Counted from the stretch's first letter, positions 1 to 9,957 are shown. The stretch is DNA of 64,000 nt from Agromyces larvae (GCF_022811705.1 NZ_CP094528.1:930001-994000); one strand, 5' to 3'. Notes: generated from the letters alone by a model not told the origin. A program made the numbers and translations.

Positions 1-37
1 CGCGGACGGACCGGAGCACGGCCCCGGTCCGTCCGCG
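1..37 (-). terminator. Strong hairpin just downstream of acpP
   Basis: Positions 1-14 and 24-37 are perfect 14-bp inverted repeats (CGCGGACGGACCGG against its complement) around a 9-nt loop. The hairpin begins 6 nt after the acpP stop. No T-run follows, so it may be a terminator, an attenuator before the gene beyond the left edge (expected to be fabF), or a 3' stabiliser of acpP mRNA. Confidence 0.6.
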
Positions 38-43
38 AACCGA

Positions 44-292
44 CTAGGCCTGGGCCTTGACGATGAAGTCGACGGCGTCGCCGACGGTCTTGAGGTTCTT
101 GACCTCTTCGTCGGGGATCTTGACGTCGAACTTCTCCTCGGCGTTGACGACGATCGTCATCATCGAGATGGAGTCGATGTCGAGGTCATCGGTGAACGAC
201 TTGTCCAGCTCGACCGTGTCGGTCGCGATGCCGGTCTCGTCGTTGATGAGCTCGGCCAGGCCGGCCAGCACTTCTTCGGTGGACAGTGCCAT
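44..292 (-). CDS. acpP: Acyl carrier protein
   Basis: This 82-residue acidic protein carries the growing acyl chain in type II fatty acid synthesis. The phosphopantetheine attachment serine lies in the motif DIDSISMM near residue 40, and the helix II sequence is typical of bacterial ACP. It is the last fab gene visible on the minus strand, 63 nt after fabH. The family order fabD-fabH-acpP-fabF predicts a ketosynthase II gene beyond the left edge. An ATG start is preceded by AGGAGAAAC. The separating hairpins and gaps could allow ACP to be made in excess over the enzymes. Confidence 0.96.
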   Translation of the reverse strand: MALSTEEVLAGLAELINDETGIATDTVELDKSFTDDLDIDSISMMTIVVNAEEKFDVKIPDEEVKNLKTVGDAVDFIVKAQA

Positions 293-355
293 GTTGTTTC
301 TCCTCAGGGGTGTCGTATGACCGTTGGACAGTCTAGATGGACGGGTGTCGGCGGT

Positions 356-1360
356 TCAGGGCAGAACCACCACTTGGGCGCCGAACACGAGTCCGGCGCC
401 GAAGCCGATCTGGAGGGCGAGCCCTCCGGAGAGTTCGGGGTGCTCTTCGAGCAGACGGTGGGTCGCCAGGGGGATGGAGGCGGCCGAGGTGTTGCCGGTC
501 GTGACGATGTCGCGTGCGATCACGACGGACTCGGGCAGTCGCAGCTGCTTGGCGAACTCGTCGATGATGCGCAGGTTCGCCTGGTGGGGGATGAACGCGG
601 CGAGGTCGCCGGGGCCGATGCCGGCCTCTTCGAGCGCCTGCTTGGCGACCTTCGCCATCTCCCAGACGGCCCAGCGGAAGACGGTCTGCCCCTCCTGGCG
701 GAGGGTCGGCCACTCGGCGGCGCCGTCGCGGAACTCGGTGAGGGTGTGGTTCATGCCCACGGCGCCGGCCTTGGACCCGTCGGACCCCCATACCGTGCCC
801 GAGATGCCGGGCGTCTCGCTCGCGCCGATGACGACGGCGCCCGCGCCGTCGCCGAGCAGGAACGAGATCGAGCGATCGGTCGGGTCGACGACGTCCGACA
901 GCTTCTCGGCGCCGACGACGAGCGCATTGCGGGCGACGCCCGCGCGGATGAGGGCGTCGGCCTGGGCGACCGCGTAGGTGTACCCGGCGCACGCCGCGTT
1001 CACGTCGTAGGCGGCGGCCGGGTTGGCGCCGACCCGGTCGGCCACCACCGCGGCCATCGACGGGGTCTGCTGCACGTTCGAGATGGTCGCGATGATCACG
1101 AGGTCGATCTCGTCGGGTGCCACGCCCGACTTCGCGATCGCCTCGCGGGATGCCTCGGTGGCCAGGTCGAGCGCGGCGACGTCGGCGCCGGCGCGGGTGC
1201 GGGTGACGATGCCGGTGCGCTGCTGGATCCACTCGTCGGAGGAGTCGATGGGGCCGACGAGGTCGTCGTTCGGCACGACGTTCGCGCCGCGCGCGGCACC
1301 GACGGCGTAGATGCGGGTGTGCGCGACACCCTGCGACTGGCGGAGCGTGGGTTCGGTCAT
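356..1360 (-). CDS. fabH: Beta-ketoacyl-ACP synthase III (KAS III)
   Basis: This enzyme condenses an acyl-CoA primer with malonyl-ACP to start fatty acid synthesis. The 334-residue product has the full catalytic triad: Cys124 (NAACAGYTYA), His259 (FIPHQANLRI) and Asn290 (TTGNTSAAS). The start was set at 1360, where the ATG follows GAGAAAG and the thiolase fold begins. Longer in-frame extensions are Arg/Pro-rich and do not look like protein. It sits between fabD and acpP on the same strand, so it is very probably in one operon. The primer (acetyl or branched acyl-CoA) cannot be read from the sequence. Confidence 0.95.
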   Translation of the reverse strand: MTEPTLRQSQGVAHTRIYAVGAARGANVVPNDDLVGPIDSSDEWIQQRTGIVTRTRAGADVAALDLATEASREAIAKSGVAPDEIDLVIIATISNVQQTPSMAAVVADRVGANPAAAYDVNAACAGYTYAVAQADALIRAGVARNALVVGAEKLSDVVDPTDRSISFLLGDGAGAVVIGASETPGISGTVWGSDGSKAGAVGMNHTLTEFRDGAAEWPTLRQEGQTVFRWAVWEMAKVAKQALEEAGIGPGDLAAFIPHQANLRIIDEFAKQLRLPESVVIARDIVTTGNTSAASIPLATHRLLEEHPELSGGLALQIGFGAGLVFGAQVVVLP

Positions 1361-1427
1361 GTCGGCTTTCTCTCGTGAGCGGATGTCTCGGGCCGGTCGA
1401 TGGCGGGCCGGATGCCTCGGGGCGGCG

Positions 1428-2351
1428 TCAGGCGGCGCGGTCGAGCAGCTCGAACGCGGCCGGAAGGTCGTCGGGGGTCTTGACCGCGACGGTCGGCACG
1501 CCCTTGAGCGCCCGCTTGGCGAGACCGACGAGCGCACCGGCCGGAGCCAGTTCGATGATGCCGGTGACTCCGCCGTCGGCGAAGGAGGTCATGCAGCGGT
1601 CCCAGCGCACGGGCGACGAGACCTGGCCCACGATCAGCTCGAGGTACTCGGTGCCGCTCGCGACTCGCGACCCGTCGCGGTTCGTCCAGAGCGGGAGCGC
1701 GGGGTCGGCGGGCGCGAGCGCGGCCGCCTTCGCGGCGAGCCGCTCGACGGCCGGCGCCATGTACCGGGTGTGGAAGGCGCCCGCGACCTGGAGCGGGATG
1801 ACCCGGGCGCCGGCCGGCGGTTCGGCGCGCAGCGCCTCGAGGGCGTCGACGGCGCCGGCGACCACGATCTGGCCGCCGCCGTTGAAGTTCGCCGGCTCGA
1901 GCCCGAGCGCGTCGAGCCGGGCGAGGAGCTCGGCCTCGTCGCCGCCGACCACGGCGCTCATGCCGGTCGCGGCGAGGACCGCGGCATCCGCCATCGCCCG
2001 GCCGCGCTCGGCGACCAGGTCGACCGCGTCGGTGCCCGAGAGGATGCCGGTCGCAGCGGCCGCGGTGATCTCGCCGACCGAGTGGCCGGCGACGCCGCCG
2101 ATGCGGTCGCGGCGGCCGTCGGCGGCGAGCGCGTCGAACGAGAGGATCCCGGCGGCCACGATGAGCGGCTGGGCCACGGCCGTGTCGCGGATGGTGTCGG
2201 CGTCGCTCTCGGTGCCGTGCCGGACGAGATCGACGCCCGCGGCGTCGGACAGTTCGGCGAGGCGGTCGGCGAAGCCGGGCTCGGCGAGCCACGGGGAGAG
2301 GAAGCCGGGGGTCTGGGAGCCCTGACCTGGGCACACGACGACGATCACCAT
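1428..2351 (-). CDS. fabD: Malonyl-CoA:ACP transacylase
   Basis: This enzyme transfers malonyl from CoA to ACP to supply the extender unit. The product of about 308 residues starts with the family N-terminus VVVCPGQGSQTPGF. It has the nucleophile elbow GHSVGE (Ser91) and the later AFHTRYM histidine motif. The chosen start is ATG 2351, immediately before the conserved strand. An upstream ATG at 2399 would add 16 residues with no family support, and neither start has a clear Shine-Dalgarno. It is followed by fabH after 67 nt. Confidence 0.93.
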   Translation of the reverse strand: MVIVVVCPGQGSQTPGFLSPWLAEPGFADRLAELSDAAGVDLVRHGTESDADTIRDTAVAQPLIVAAGILSFDALAADGRRDRIGGVAGHSVGEITAAAATGILSGTDAVDLVAERGRAMADAAVLAATGMSAVVGGDEAELLARLDALGLEPANFNGGGQIVVAGAVDALEALRAEPPAGARVIPLQVAGAFHTRYMAPAVERLAAKAAALAPADPALPLWTNRDGSRVASGTEYLELIVGQVSSPVRWDRCMTSFADGGVTGIIELAPAGALVGLAKRALKGVPTVAVKTPDDLPAAFELLDRAA

Positions 2352-2448
2352 CCCAGTCTTGCCAACCGGCTCAGGCGAGCGTGTGTGCATGGATGACAAG
2401 CATCCGGCTGAAGGCTTGTGCGATCGGCACAGGCGCGGTGAGATCGAC

Positions 2449-3663
2449 TCAGCTCTGCGGGCGTCGCCGCGGCGAGATCTCGTGGTCGTTCATCGACCCC
2501 ACGATGAGCGCGGTCTGCAGGATCAGCGCTTCGCGGGCGCCGGTCGCGTCCCACCCGATCACGTCGGAGACCCGCTTCAGCCGGTACCGCACCGTGTTCG
2601 GGTGCACGAACAGCTCGCGCGCCGTCGCCTCGAGCGAACGGCCGTTGTCGAGGTAGCTCCACAGCGTGGAGAGCAGTTCGGTCGAGTGCGCCTGCAGCGG
2701 CCGGTAGATGCGGTGCACCAGCGTCGCCTTCGCGAGCGCATCGCCCGCGAGCGCGCGCTCGGGCAGCAGGTCGTCGGCGTGCACCGGGCGGGGTGCGTTG
2801 CGCCACGACCGTGCCACCGCGAAACCCGCGAGCGCCGCACGCGCGCTCTTCGAGGCATCCACCAGGTTCGAGACCTCGTGGCCGAGCACGAGGTGACCCG
2901 ACCCGAAATACGGCTCCAGCTGCGAGGCGATCTCCATGAAGGTGTTCGCCGGTGCGGTGCCGATCGCGTCCTCGCCCTCGACGGAGCGCGGCTCGGCGCG
3001 ACCGATCACGACCACGAGCCGGTTGCCCTGCACCCCGACGAGCACATCGGCGTGCATGTGCCGGGCGGCACGGCGCACCTGATCGACGTCGAACTGCTTG
3101 GGCGCGGTGCCGACCAGTACCGCGACCTCCCCGTGGCCGTGCCAGCCGAGCGCGGCGATGCGGCTGGGCAGCTCGTCGTCGGCCTCACCCGTGAGGATCG
3201 AGTCGACGACGAGCGCCTCGAGTCGCGCATCCCAGAGCCCGCGGGCCTCGGCGGCGCGCGCGTACACATCGGCCGCGGCGAACGCGATCTCGCGCGAGTA
3301 CAGCAGGATCGCCTCGCGCAGCGGCTCACCGCCGTCCTTGATGCGCTCCTCGACGACCTCGACCGTGACCCGGATGAGCTGCAGCGTCTGCTGCAGGCTC
3401 ACCGAACGGAGCAGTTCCCGCGGTGCGGCCCCGAACACGTCGGCGGCGATCCAGGGGGTCGATTTGGGGTCGTCGAACCAGGCGATGAACGAGCTGATGC
3501 CGGCCTGCGCGACCAGCCCGACGGCCGATCGGCGACTCGGGGGCATGTCGCCGTACCACGGCAGCGTGTCCTCGAGTCGCTTCAGCGTCCGCGTGGCGAG
3601 TTCGCCCGCGATGGTGCGCAACCATGCGAGCGTCTCCGCTTTCGTCCTCGGCTTCGTCGCCAC
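2449..3663 (-). CDS. PucR/CdaR-type helix-turn-helix regulator (FasR-like)
   Basis: This 404-residue cytoplasmic protein has a C-terminal PucR-type HTH at about residues 355-390 (the SLEATARELFVHPNTVRYRL region). Its N-terminal half resembles the sensor part of CdaR/PucR regulators. It starts with GTG at 3663. In streptomycetes a regulator of this type directly upstream of fabD activates the fab operon, and the position here is the same: 97 nt before fabD and 13 nt after aceE. I infer that it controls fatty acid synthesis according to an acyl signal. The ligand is not evident. Confidence 0.85.
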   Translation of the reverse strand: MATKPRTKAETLAWLRTIAGELATRTLKRLEDTLPWYGDMPPSRRSAVGLVAQAGISSFIAWFDDPKSTPWIAADVFGAAPRELLRSVSLQQTLQLIRVTVEVVEERIKDGGEPLREAILLYSREIAFAAADVYARAAEARGLWDARLEALVVDSILTGEADDELPSRIAALGWHGHGEVAVLVGTAPKQFDVDQVRRAARHMHADVLVGVQGNRLVVVIGRAEPRSVEGEDAIGTAPANTFMEIASQLEPYFGSGHLVLGHEVSNLVDASKSARAALAGFAVARSWRNAPRPVHADDLLPERALAGDALAKATLVHRIYRPLQAHSTELLSTLWSYLDNGRSLEATARELFVHPNTVRYRLKRVSDVIGWDATGAREALILQTALIVGSMNDHEISPRRRPQS

Positions 3664-3676
3664 CCCGGTTCGCCCG

Positions 3677-6403
3677 TCAGCTCTCGCCGCCGGCCGTTCC
3701 CGTCGTGCCGGCGTTCACGTCGTGCAGACGGTACTTCTCGATCGCGCGAGCCGCGGCCGACGCGTCGACCTCGCCCCGCTCGGCGAGCACCTGCAGCGTG
3801 CGGACGACGACCGAGGGACCGTCGATCTTGAAGAACCGGCGCGCCGCGGGGCGGGTGTCGGAGAAGCCGAACCCGTCGGCGCCGAGCGTCGCGTAGCGGC
3901 CCGGCACGTACGCGCGGATCTGCTCCTGCACCGCGCGCATGTAGTCGGAGACCGCGACGAACGGGCCCTGCTCGCCGGCGAGCTTCTGCGTGAGGTACGC
4001 GTACTGCGGCGCCTCCTCGGGGTGCAGGAAGTTGTGCTCGTCGGCGCGCTGGCCGTCGCGGGCGAGCTCGGACCAGCTCGTCACGCTCCAGACATCGGCC
4101 GACACGCCCCAGTCCTGCGCCAGCAGCTGCTGGGCTTCGAGGATCCACGGCACGGCGACGCCCGACGCGAGGAGGTGCGCCTTCGGCCCCGCGACGGGCG
4201 ACGCGGAGATGCGGTGGATGCCGCGGACGATGCCCTCGACGTCCACGCCCTCGGGCTCGGCCGGCTGCACGAGCGGCTCGTTGTACACCGTCAGGTAGTA
4301 CATGACGTTCGGGTCGGGGTGGCTGCCGCCGTACATGCGGTCGAGGCCGGCGCGCACGATGTGCCCGATCTCGTACCCGTACGCGGGGTCGTACGCAACG
4401 GTCGCCGGGTTGGTCGCGGCGAGCAGCGGCGAGTGGCCGTCGGCGTGCTGGAGCCCCTCGCCGGTGAGCGTGGTGCGCCCTGCGGTGGCGCCGATCAGGA
4501 AGCCGCGCGCCATCTGGTCGCCGGCCGCCCACAGCGCGTCGCCGGTGCGCTGGTACCCGAACATCGAGTAGAAGACGTAGATCGGGATGAGCGGCTCGCC
4601 CTGCGTCGAGTACGACGTGCCGATCGCGGTGAACGCCGCGACGGCGCCGGCCTCGTTGATGCCGACGTGGACGAGCTGACCCTGCGGGCTCTCCTTGTAC
4701 GCGAGCAGGAGTTCGCGGTCGACCGACGTGTAGTGCTGGCCGTTCGGGTTGTAGATCTTCGCGTTCGGGAAGAACGCGTCCATGCCGAACGTGCGCGCCT
4801 CGTCGGGGATGATCGGCACCACCCGGTTGCCGAAGTCCTTCGAACGCATGAGGTCTTTCAGGAGCCGGACGAACGCCATGGTCGTCGCGATCTCCTGCGT
4901 GCCCGAGCCCTTCTTCGCGATCGCGTACGCCGAATCCTCGGGCAGCGAGATCGCGGTGTGCGTCGAGCGGCGGTCGGGCAGGTAGCCGCCGAGCGCGCGG
5001 CGACGCTCGTGCAGGTACTGGATCGCCTCGTCCTGATCGCCGGGGTGGAAGTACGGCGGGAGGTACGGGTTCTCCTCGAGCTGCGCGTCGCTGATCGGGA
5101 TGCGCATGGTGTCGCGGAACGTCTTCAGGTTGTCCAGCGTCATCTTCTTCATCTGGTGGGTCGCGTTGCGGCCCTCGAACGCCGGACCGAGGCCGTAGCC
5201 CTTGATGGTCTTGGCGAGGATGACGGTGGGCTGGCCCTGGTGCTCGACGGCGGCCTTGAACGCCGCGTAGACCTTGCGGTAGTCGTGGCCGCCGCGCTTC
5301 AGACCCCACACCTCGTCGTCGCTCAGGTGCTTGACGAGTTCGAGCGCGCGCGGGTCGCGGCCGAAGAAGTTCTCGCGCACGTAGGCGCCCGACTCGGCCT
5401 TGTAGGTCTGGTAGTCGCCGTCGGGCGTCACGTTCATGAGGTTGCGCAGCGCGCCGTCGTGGTCGCGGGCGAGCAGGTCGTCCCATTCCCGGCCCCAGAC
5501 GACCTTGATGACGTTCCAGCCGGCGCCGCGGAAGAAGCTCTCGAGCTCCTGGATGATCTTGCCGTTGCCGCGAACCGGGCCGTCGAGGCGCTGCAGATTG
5601 CAGTTGATCACGAAGGTGAGGTTGTCCAGGCCCTCGTTCGCGGCGACCTGGAGCTGGCCGCGGCTCTCGACCTCGTCCATCTCGCCGTCGCCGAGGAACG
5701 CCCACACGTGCTGGTCGGAGGCATCCTTGATGCCCCGGTTCGTGAGGTACTTGTTGAGCTGCGCCTGGTAGATCGCGTTGATCGGGCCGATGCCCATCGA
5801 CACGGTGGGGAACTCCCAGAAGTCGGGCATGAGCCGCGGGTGCGGGTAGCTCGACAGGCCGTTCGGCGCGTGCGACTTCTCCTGGCGGAAGCCGTCGAGC
5901 TGGTCCGTCGACAGCCGCCCCTCGAGGAAGGCGCGCGCGTACATGCCGGGGGAGGCGTGGCCCTGGAAGAAGACCTGGTCGCCGCCGCCGGGGTGGTCGG
6001 GGCCGCGGAAGAAGTGGTTGAAGCCGACCTCGTAGAGCGCGGCCGACGAGGCGTACGTCGAGATGTGGCCGCCGACGGCGATGCCGGGGCGCTGGGCACG
6101 GTGCACGAGCATCGCGGCGTTCCAGCGGATCCACGCGCGGTACCGGCGCTCGATCTCCTCGTCGCCGGGGAACTCGGGCTCGTTCTCGGGGGCGATCGTG
6201 TTGATGTAGTCGGTCGTGGGCACCATCGGCACCCCGAGGTGGAGCTCCTTCGACCGCTTCAGCAGGCTCAGCATGATCTCGCGACCGCGCTGGTGACCCT
6301 TCTCTCCGACGAGCGCGTCGAGGGACTCGTTCCACTCGGCCGTCTCATCGGGGTCGGCATCGTATGCTCCGACCGAGTACGGGTCCTGGTCGTTGACAGT
6401 CAC
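3677..6403 (-). CDS. aceE: Pyruvate dehydrogenase E1 component, homodimeric type
   Basis: This enzyme decarboxylates pyruvate with thiamine diphosphate and acetylates the lipoyl arm of E2. At 908 residues it has the length of the homodimeric AceE family. The ThDP/Mg motif ([14 protein letters not shown]) lies near residue 230, and the transketolase-type regions downstream are intact. The start is GTG 6403, preceded by AGAGG at suitable spacing. E2 (22619-24199) and E3 (24268-25641) lie about 18 kb away. Only 13 nt separate it from the regulator upstream of fabD, so acetyl-CoA production and fatty acid synthesis may be co-transcribed. Confidence 0.96.
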   Translation of the reverse strand: MTVNDQDPYSVGAYDADPDETAEWNESLDALVGEKGHQRGREIMLSLLKRSKELHLGVPMVPTTDYINTIAPENEPEFPGDEEIERRYRAWIRWNAAMLVHRAQRPGIAVGGHISTYASSAALYEVGFNHFFRGPDHPGGGDQVFFQGHASPGMYARAFLEGRLSTDQLDGFRQEKSHAPNGLSSYPHPRLMPDFWEFPTVSMGIGPINAIYQAQLNKYLTNRGIKDASDQHVWAFLGDGEMDEVESRGQLQVAANEGLDNLTFVINCNLQRLDGPVRGNGKIIQELESFFRGAGWNVIKVVWGREWDDLLARDHDGALRNLMNVTPDGDYQTYKAESGAYVRENFFGRDPRALELVKHLSDDEVWGLKRGGHDYRKVYAAFKAAVEHQGQPTVILAKTIKGYGLGPAFEGRNATHQMKKMTLDNLKTFRDTMRIPISDAQLEENPYLPPYFHPGDQDEAIQYLHERRRALGGYLPDRRSTHTAISLPEDSAYAIAKKGSGTQEIATTMAFVRLLKDLMRSKDFGNRVVPIIPDEARTFGMDAFFPNAKIYNPNGQHYTSVDRELLLAYKESPQGQLVHVGINEAGAVAAFTAIGTSYSTQGEPLIPIYVFYSMFGYQRTGDALWAAGDQMARGFLIGATAGRTTLTGEGLQHADGHSPLLAATNPATVAYDPAYGYEIGHIVRAGLDRMYGGSHPDPNVMYYLTVYNEPLVQPAEPEGVDVEGIVRGIHRISASPVAGPKAHLLASGVAVPWILEAQQLLAQDWGVSADVWSVTSWSELARDGQRADEHNFLHPEEAPQYAYLTQKLAGEQGPFVAVSDYMRAVQEQIRAYVPGRYATLGADGFGFSDTRPAARRFFKIDGPSVVVRTLQVLAERGEVDASAAARAIEKYRLHDVNAGTTGTAGGES

Positions 6404-6550
6404 ACTCGACCTCTTTCTTCAGCAGGGTGTCTGCGCACACGGCGCGCGCCCGCGCGGACGGGTCCCGTCCGGGGCGACGACGCCATCCTAATGAGTCTAT
6501 GCCCGCCCGCGGTCGCACCTTCCGATGTCGGGCAGGTCGCCGGGCGACCG

Positions 6551-6556
6551 TAGGCT
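6551..6556 (+). promoter_or_regulatory. -10 hexamer of a leaderless promoter
   Basis: TAGGCT ends 7 nt before the GTG at 6564, the geometry of a leaderless transcript. No Shine-Dalgarno is present. Similar hexamers precede about twenty other starts in the window. Confidence 0.6.
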
Positions 6557-6563
6557 GACCGAC

Positions 6564-7028
6564 GTGATCCTCCAGGCCGGTGCCGTCGCACCCGAGTTCG
6601 AACTGCCCGACGCGTTCGGCGCGCCGACGTCGTTGCGCCGCCTGCTCGATCGCGGGCCGGTCGCGCTGGTGTTCTTCCCGTTCGCGTTCTCGCGGACGTG
6701 TCACGGCGAGCTGTGCGAACTGCGGGATCGGATCGAGCTGTTCGAGGCCGACGGCGTGCAGCTCGTGGGCGTCTCGGTCGACGCGAAGTACGCGCTGCGA
6801 GCCTGGGCCGAGCAGGAGGGGTTCGGATTCCCGCTGCTCAGCGACTTCTGGCCGCACGGCGCGGTCGCGCGGTCGTACGGCGCGTTCCTCGAGGAGGTCG
6901 GCTTCGCGACCCGGGCGACCTTCCTCATCGACGCATCCGGGTCGGTCCGCGCCTCGTTCGCCGCATCGCCGGGCGAGCCGCGCCCGTTCCAGGCGTATCG
7001 GGACGCGCTCGCGACGCTCCCGCGCTGA
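6564..7028 (+). CDS. AhpE-type peroxiredoxin
   Basis: This thiol peroxidase reduces peroxides. The thioredoxin fold contains the family motif PFAFSRTC with peroxidatic Cys46, and Cys51 five residues on (GELCELRD) could act as a resolving or extra cysteine. The protein has 154 residues from the GTG at 6564, which is favoured because a -10 hexamer lies 7 nt upstream. An ATG at 6525 would place that hexamer inside the gene. It is divergent from aceE. The closest named relatives are mycobacterial AhpE and Bcp-like one-Cys enzymes, and the reductant is unknown. Confidence 0.9.
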   Translation: MILQAGAVAPEFELPDAFGAPTSLRRLLDRGPVALVFFPFAFSRTCHGELCELRDRIELFEADGVQLVGVSVDAKYALRAWAEQEGFGFPLLSDFWPHGAVARSYGAFLEEVGFATRATFLIDASGSVRASFAASPGEPRPFQAYRDALATLPR

Positions 7029-7052
7029 GCGATCGCGGATGCCTCGCGGCAC

Positions 7053-7751
7053 TCACGCGAGGATGTTCACGCTCCTCGCGATCACGAGCGCCAGGATGAG
7101 GAATCCGCCGAACGCCTGCAGCGACCAGAGCAGCTTGAAGCGGGGCGACAGCGGCATCGCGTCCGTCGCGCTGAACGCCATCGAGTTCGCGAGCGTCGAG
7201 TAGAGGTAGTCGACGTAGCGGGGCGTCCAGTCGACCACCGCCGACGACCGCGCGGCGACCTCGGTCACGGCGTCGTCGTCCTCGTCCTGCGGGAACCGCA
7301 GGTCGGCGGGCGGCAGGTCGGCGCGCGCGAGCATCGTCCGCGCGACGGGGCCGCCGCGGTCGAGCTCCCAGTACAGCGTGGTGAACCCGATGACGTTCAC
7401 CGCCCAGACCTGCAGTGCGGCGACCAGCAGCCCCGGGGCATCCTGCTGCGGGTCGACGAGCGTTCCCAGCAGGAACAGCAGCGTCACCTGGTTGGTCGCC
7501 ACCAGCAGCGATGCGAACACGACCGACAGCCCGCGGGTCGACGGGGTCTGCCGGGTGAGCCGGCGCGGGTTGGCGACGACGAGCGGCACCAGCAGGGCCA
7601 GCCCGACGCCGACCACGATGTAGCGCTGCGGCCCGAGGATCGCGTTCGGCAGCAGCGCGTAGAGCGCGAGGGCCGCCGCGAGCGCGACGATCGCCGGCCA
7701 GCGATGCTCCGCGGTCGCGGTGCGGCTCGGATGCTGCCGCAGGGGCTCCAT
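7053..7751 (-). CDS. Integral membrane protein, DUF1345-like
   Basis: This 232-residue protein has about five hydrophobic segments: near residues 20-38, 42-60, 75-95, 115-135 and the C-terminus. The C-terminal block DYLYSTLANSMAFSATD followed by SPRFKLLWSLQA is typical of DUF1345 proteins, which resemble ion-channel pore regions. A TACACT hexamer (7759-7764, minus strand) lies 7 nt before the ATG, so the transcript is probably leaderless. It is convergent with the peroxiredoxin. Function is unknown, and a transport role is only suggested by the fold. Confidence 0.75.
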   Translation of the reverse strand: MEPLRQHPSRTATAEHRWPAIVALAAALALYALLPNAILGPQRYIVVGVGLALLVPLVVANPRRLTRQTPSTRGLSVVFASLLVATNQVTLLFLLGTLVDPQQDAPGLLVAALQVWAVNVIGFTTLYWELDRGGPVARTMLARADLPPADLRFPQDEDDDAVTEVAARSSAVVDWTPRYVDYLYSTLANSMAFSATDAMPLSPRFKLLWSLQAFGGFLILALVIARSVNILA

Positions 7752-7805
7752 GCCCGCGAGTGTAGGCGCGCTCGACTACCATGGGCGTGCGCCGCACCGG
7801 CGCGG

Positions 7806-7878
7806 GGGCCTGTAGCTCAGTTGGTAGAGCGCCACGTTTACACCGTGGATGTCGTCGGTTCGAGCCCGGCCGGGCCCA
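7806..7878 (+). tRNA. tRNA-Val (anticodon TAC)
   Basis: The cloverleaf is complete. The acceptor stem is GGGCCTG/CGGGCCC with one G-T pair, the D arm is GCTC...GAGC, the anticodon stem is CCACG/CGTGG with loop TTTACAC (anticodon at 7839-7841), and the T arm is GTCGG/CCGGC with loop TTCGAGC. The discriminator is A7878, and a full CCA is not encoded (ACCG follows). A TACCAT hexamer at 7777-7782 could be its -10. Confidence 0.95.
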
Positions 7879-7926
7879 CCGGCGTCGCACCGTCGCGAAC
7901 GGATGCCTCCCGGCTAGGCTGAACGG

Positions 7927-8745
7927 ATGCCAGTGCTGCTCGCCGAAGTGCTCGAGGTCGTCGACCGGTTGTGGCCGCTCTCGGGGGCCGAAGCCTGGGA
8001 TGCTCCGGGGCTCGTCACCGGTGACCCCGATGCCGAGGTGCGGCACGTGCTCTTCGCCGTCGACGCCGTCGCCGCGACGGTCGACGAGGCGATCGGGCAG
8101 GGCGCCGACCTGCTGATCGCGCACCATCCGCTGCTCCTGCGCGGGGTGACCAGCGTCGCCGAGGACCGGTACAAGGGCGCGCTGCTGGCGCGGCTCATCC
8201 GCGGCGGCTGCGCCCTCATCGGCGCGCACACGAACGCGGACGTGGTCGAGACCGGCACCTCCGCGGTGCTCGCCGAGCGTCTCGGCCTGCTGGATGCCTC
8301 GCCCATCGTGCCGTCCGCCGTCCCCGCGCGCGGGCTCGGCCGGGTGGGGCGGCTGCCGGCGCCCACGACCCTCGGCCGGCTCGCACGCACCCTGGCCGAC
8401 CTGCTGCCGCCGACCGCCGGCGGCGTGCGCGTCTCGGGCGGCTACGACGACCCCGTCGAAACGGTCGCCGTGTGCGGGGGAGCGGGCGACTCGCTGCTCG
8501 CCGACCCCGCCGTGCGGGCCGCCGACGTCTACATCACCGCCGACCTGCGGCACCACCCGGCCTCCGAGGCGCGCGAGCAGGCGCTGCTCGTCGGGGGTCC
8601 GGCGCTCATCGACGTGTCGCACTGGGCCAGCGAATGGCTCTGGCTCGATCGCGCCGCGGCCGAGCTGGCCGAGGCGCTCCCGGGGCTCGACATCCGGGTC
8701 TCCGAGCTCCGCACCGATCCGTGGGATTTCGCAGTCGTGCAATGA
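7927..8745 (+). CDS. NIF3/YbgI family dinuclear metal-centre protein
   Basis: This 272-residue protein has the metal-ligand motifs of the NIF3 (GTP cyclohydrolase I type 2-like) family: IAHHPLL near residue 73, IGAHTNAD near 98, and the C-terminal DVSHWASEW and ITADLRHH blocks. A TAGGCT hexamer (7915-7920) ends 6 nt before the ATG, indicating leaderless expression. It is followed after 34 nt by a zinc-ribbon protein, a pairing common in actinobacteria. The physiological reaction is not established for this family. Confidence 0.88.
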   Translation: MPVLLAEVLEVVDRLWPLSGAEAWDAPGLVTGDPDAEVRHVLFAVDAVAATVDEAIGQGADLLIAHHPLLLRGVTSVAEDRYKGALLARLIRGGCALIGAHTNADVVETGTSAVLAERLGLLDASPIVPSAVPARGLGRVGRLPAPTTLGRLARTLADLLPPTAGGVRVSGGYDDPVETVAVCGGAGDSLLADPAVRAADVYITADLRHHPASEAREQALLVGGPALIDVSHWASEWLWLDRAAAELAEALPGLDIRVSELRTDPWDFAVVQ

Positions 8746-8779
8746 TCGAACCCACCACGACCCCCACGAGGAGCACCAC

Positions 8780-9517
8780 GTGAAGGCCACCCCATCCGCC
8801 CAGCTCGACCTCCTCCGCGTGCAGGGACTCGACACCCGACTCGCCCAGCTCGCGCACCGGCTGAACGCCCTGCCCCAGACAGCCGCCATCGCCGAGCTCG
8901 ACGCCCGCGACGACGCCCAGCGCCGCGAACGCGCGACCGCCCTCGGCACCCTGGAGGACGTCCGCACCGAGCTGGGGCGCATCGAGTCCGACGTCCAGAT
9001 CGTCGAGGCGCGCATCACCCGTGACGGCGAACGGCTCACGCACACCTCGTCGATGAAGGACGTCACCGCGCTCGAGGCCGAGCTCGTCTCGCTGCGCAAG
9101 CGGCTCGCCGACCTCGAAGACCAGGAGCTCATCGTCATGCAGCGCGTCGAGGACGCCGAGCGCGTCGTCGCGACCATCGATGAGGAACGCGCCGCCATCG
9201 CCGCCGATCGGCTGCGTCTCGAGGGCGAACGCGGCGACGCGGCATCCGAGCTCGATGCCGAGCGCACCGCAGCCGAACGCGATCGCGAGGCCGTCGCCCG
9301 GCAGGTGCCCGACGACCTGCTCGCGTTCTACGAGCAGCGGCGCACCCGCGGCGGCGGTGTCGGGGCGGCCCTGCTGCGCCAGCGCACCTGCGGCGGCTGC
9401 ACCATCACGCTCACCGGGTCCGACCTCGAGCGGGTGCGCCGGGCCGCCGACGACGACGTGCTGCAGTGCCCGGAGTGCGACCGCATCCTGGTGCGCACCG
9501 ACGAGTCCGGCCTCTGA
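8780..9517 (+). CDS. Coiled-coil protein with C4 zinc ribbon (DUF164/CT398-like)
   Basis: The first 190 or so residues of this 245-residue protein are charged heptad-like helices, a long coiled coil. The C-terminus is a zinc ribbon with two CxxC knuckles (RTCGGCTITL and LQCPECDRIL). The start is GTG 8780, preceded by GAGGAG. In-frame extension upstream overlaps the NIF3 gene and was rejected. Members of this family are conserved next to NIF3 genes and rnpB in actinobacteria. A nucleic-acid or protein-scaffold role is suspected, but no activity is known. Confidence 0.88.
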   Translation: MKATPSAQLDLLRVQGLDTRLAQLAHRLNALPQTAAIAELDARDDAQRRERATALGTLEDVRTELGRIESDVQIVEARITRDGERLTHTSSMKDVTALEAELVSLRKRLADLEDQELIVMQRVEDAERVVATIDEERAAIAADRLRLEGERGDAASELDAERTAAERDREAVARQVPDDLLAFYEQRRTRGGGVGAALLRQRTCGGCTITLTGSDLERVRRAADDDVLQCPECDRILVRTDESGL

Positions 9518-9539
9518 GCTCGTGACGGGTTCGGCCCGG

Positions 9540-9545
9540 TAGGCT
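9540..9545 (+). promoter_or_regulatory. -10 hexamer of rnpB
   Basis: TAGGCT lies 7 nt before the predicted first base pair of the RNase P RNA P1 helix (9553), the expected -10 to transcription start distance. Confidence 0.6.
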
Positions 9546-9552
9546 TGCAGGG

Positions 9553-9932
<380 letters not shown>

Positions 9933-9957
9933 CCTCAGCCCCGACCGCGGGGGTGCG

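Noticed and set aside
3098-6553. Open frame of 1151 codons antisense to aceE
   Set aside because: The product is dominated by Arg/Val/Leu repeats with no family motif. It mirrors the codon bias of aceE on the other strand and is expected in high-GC DNA.
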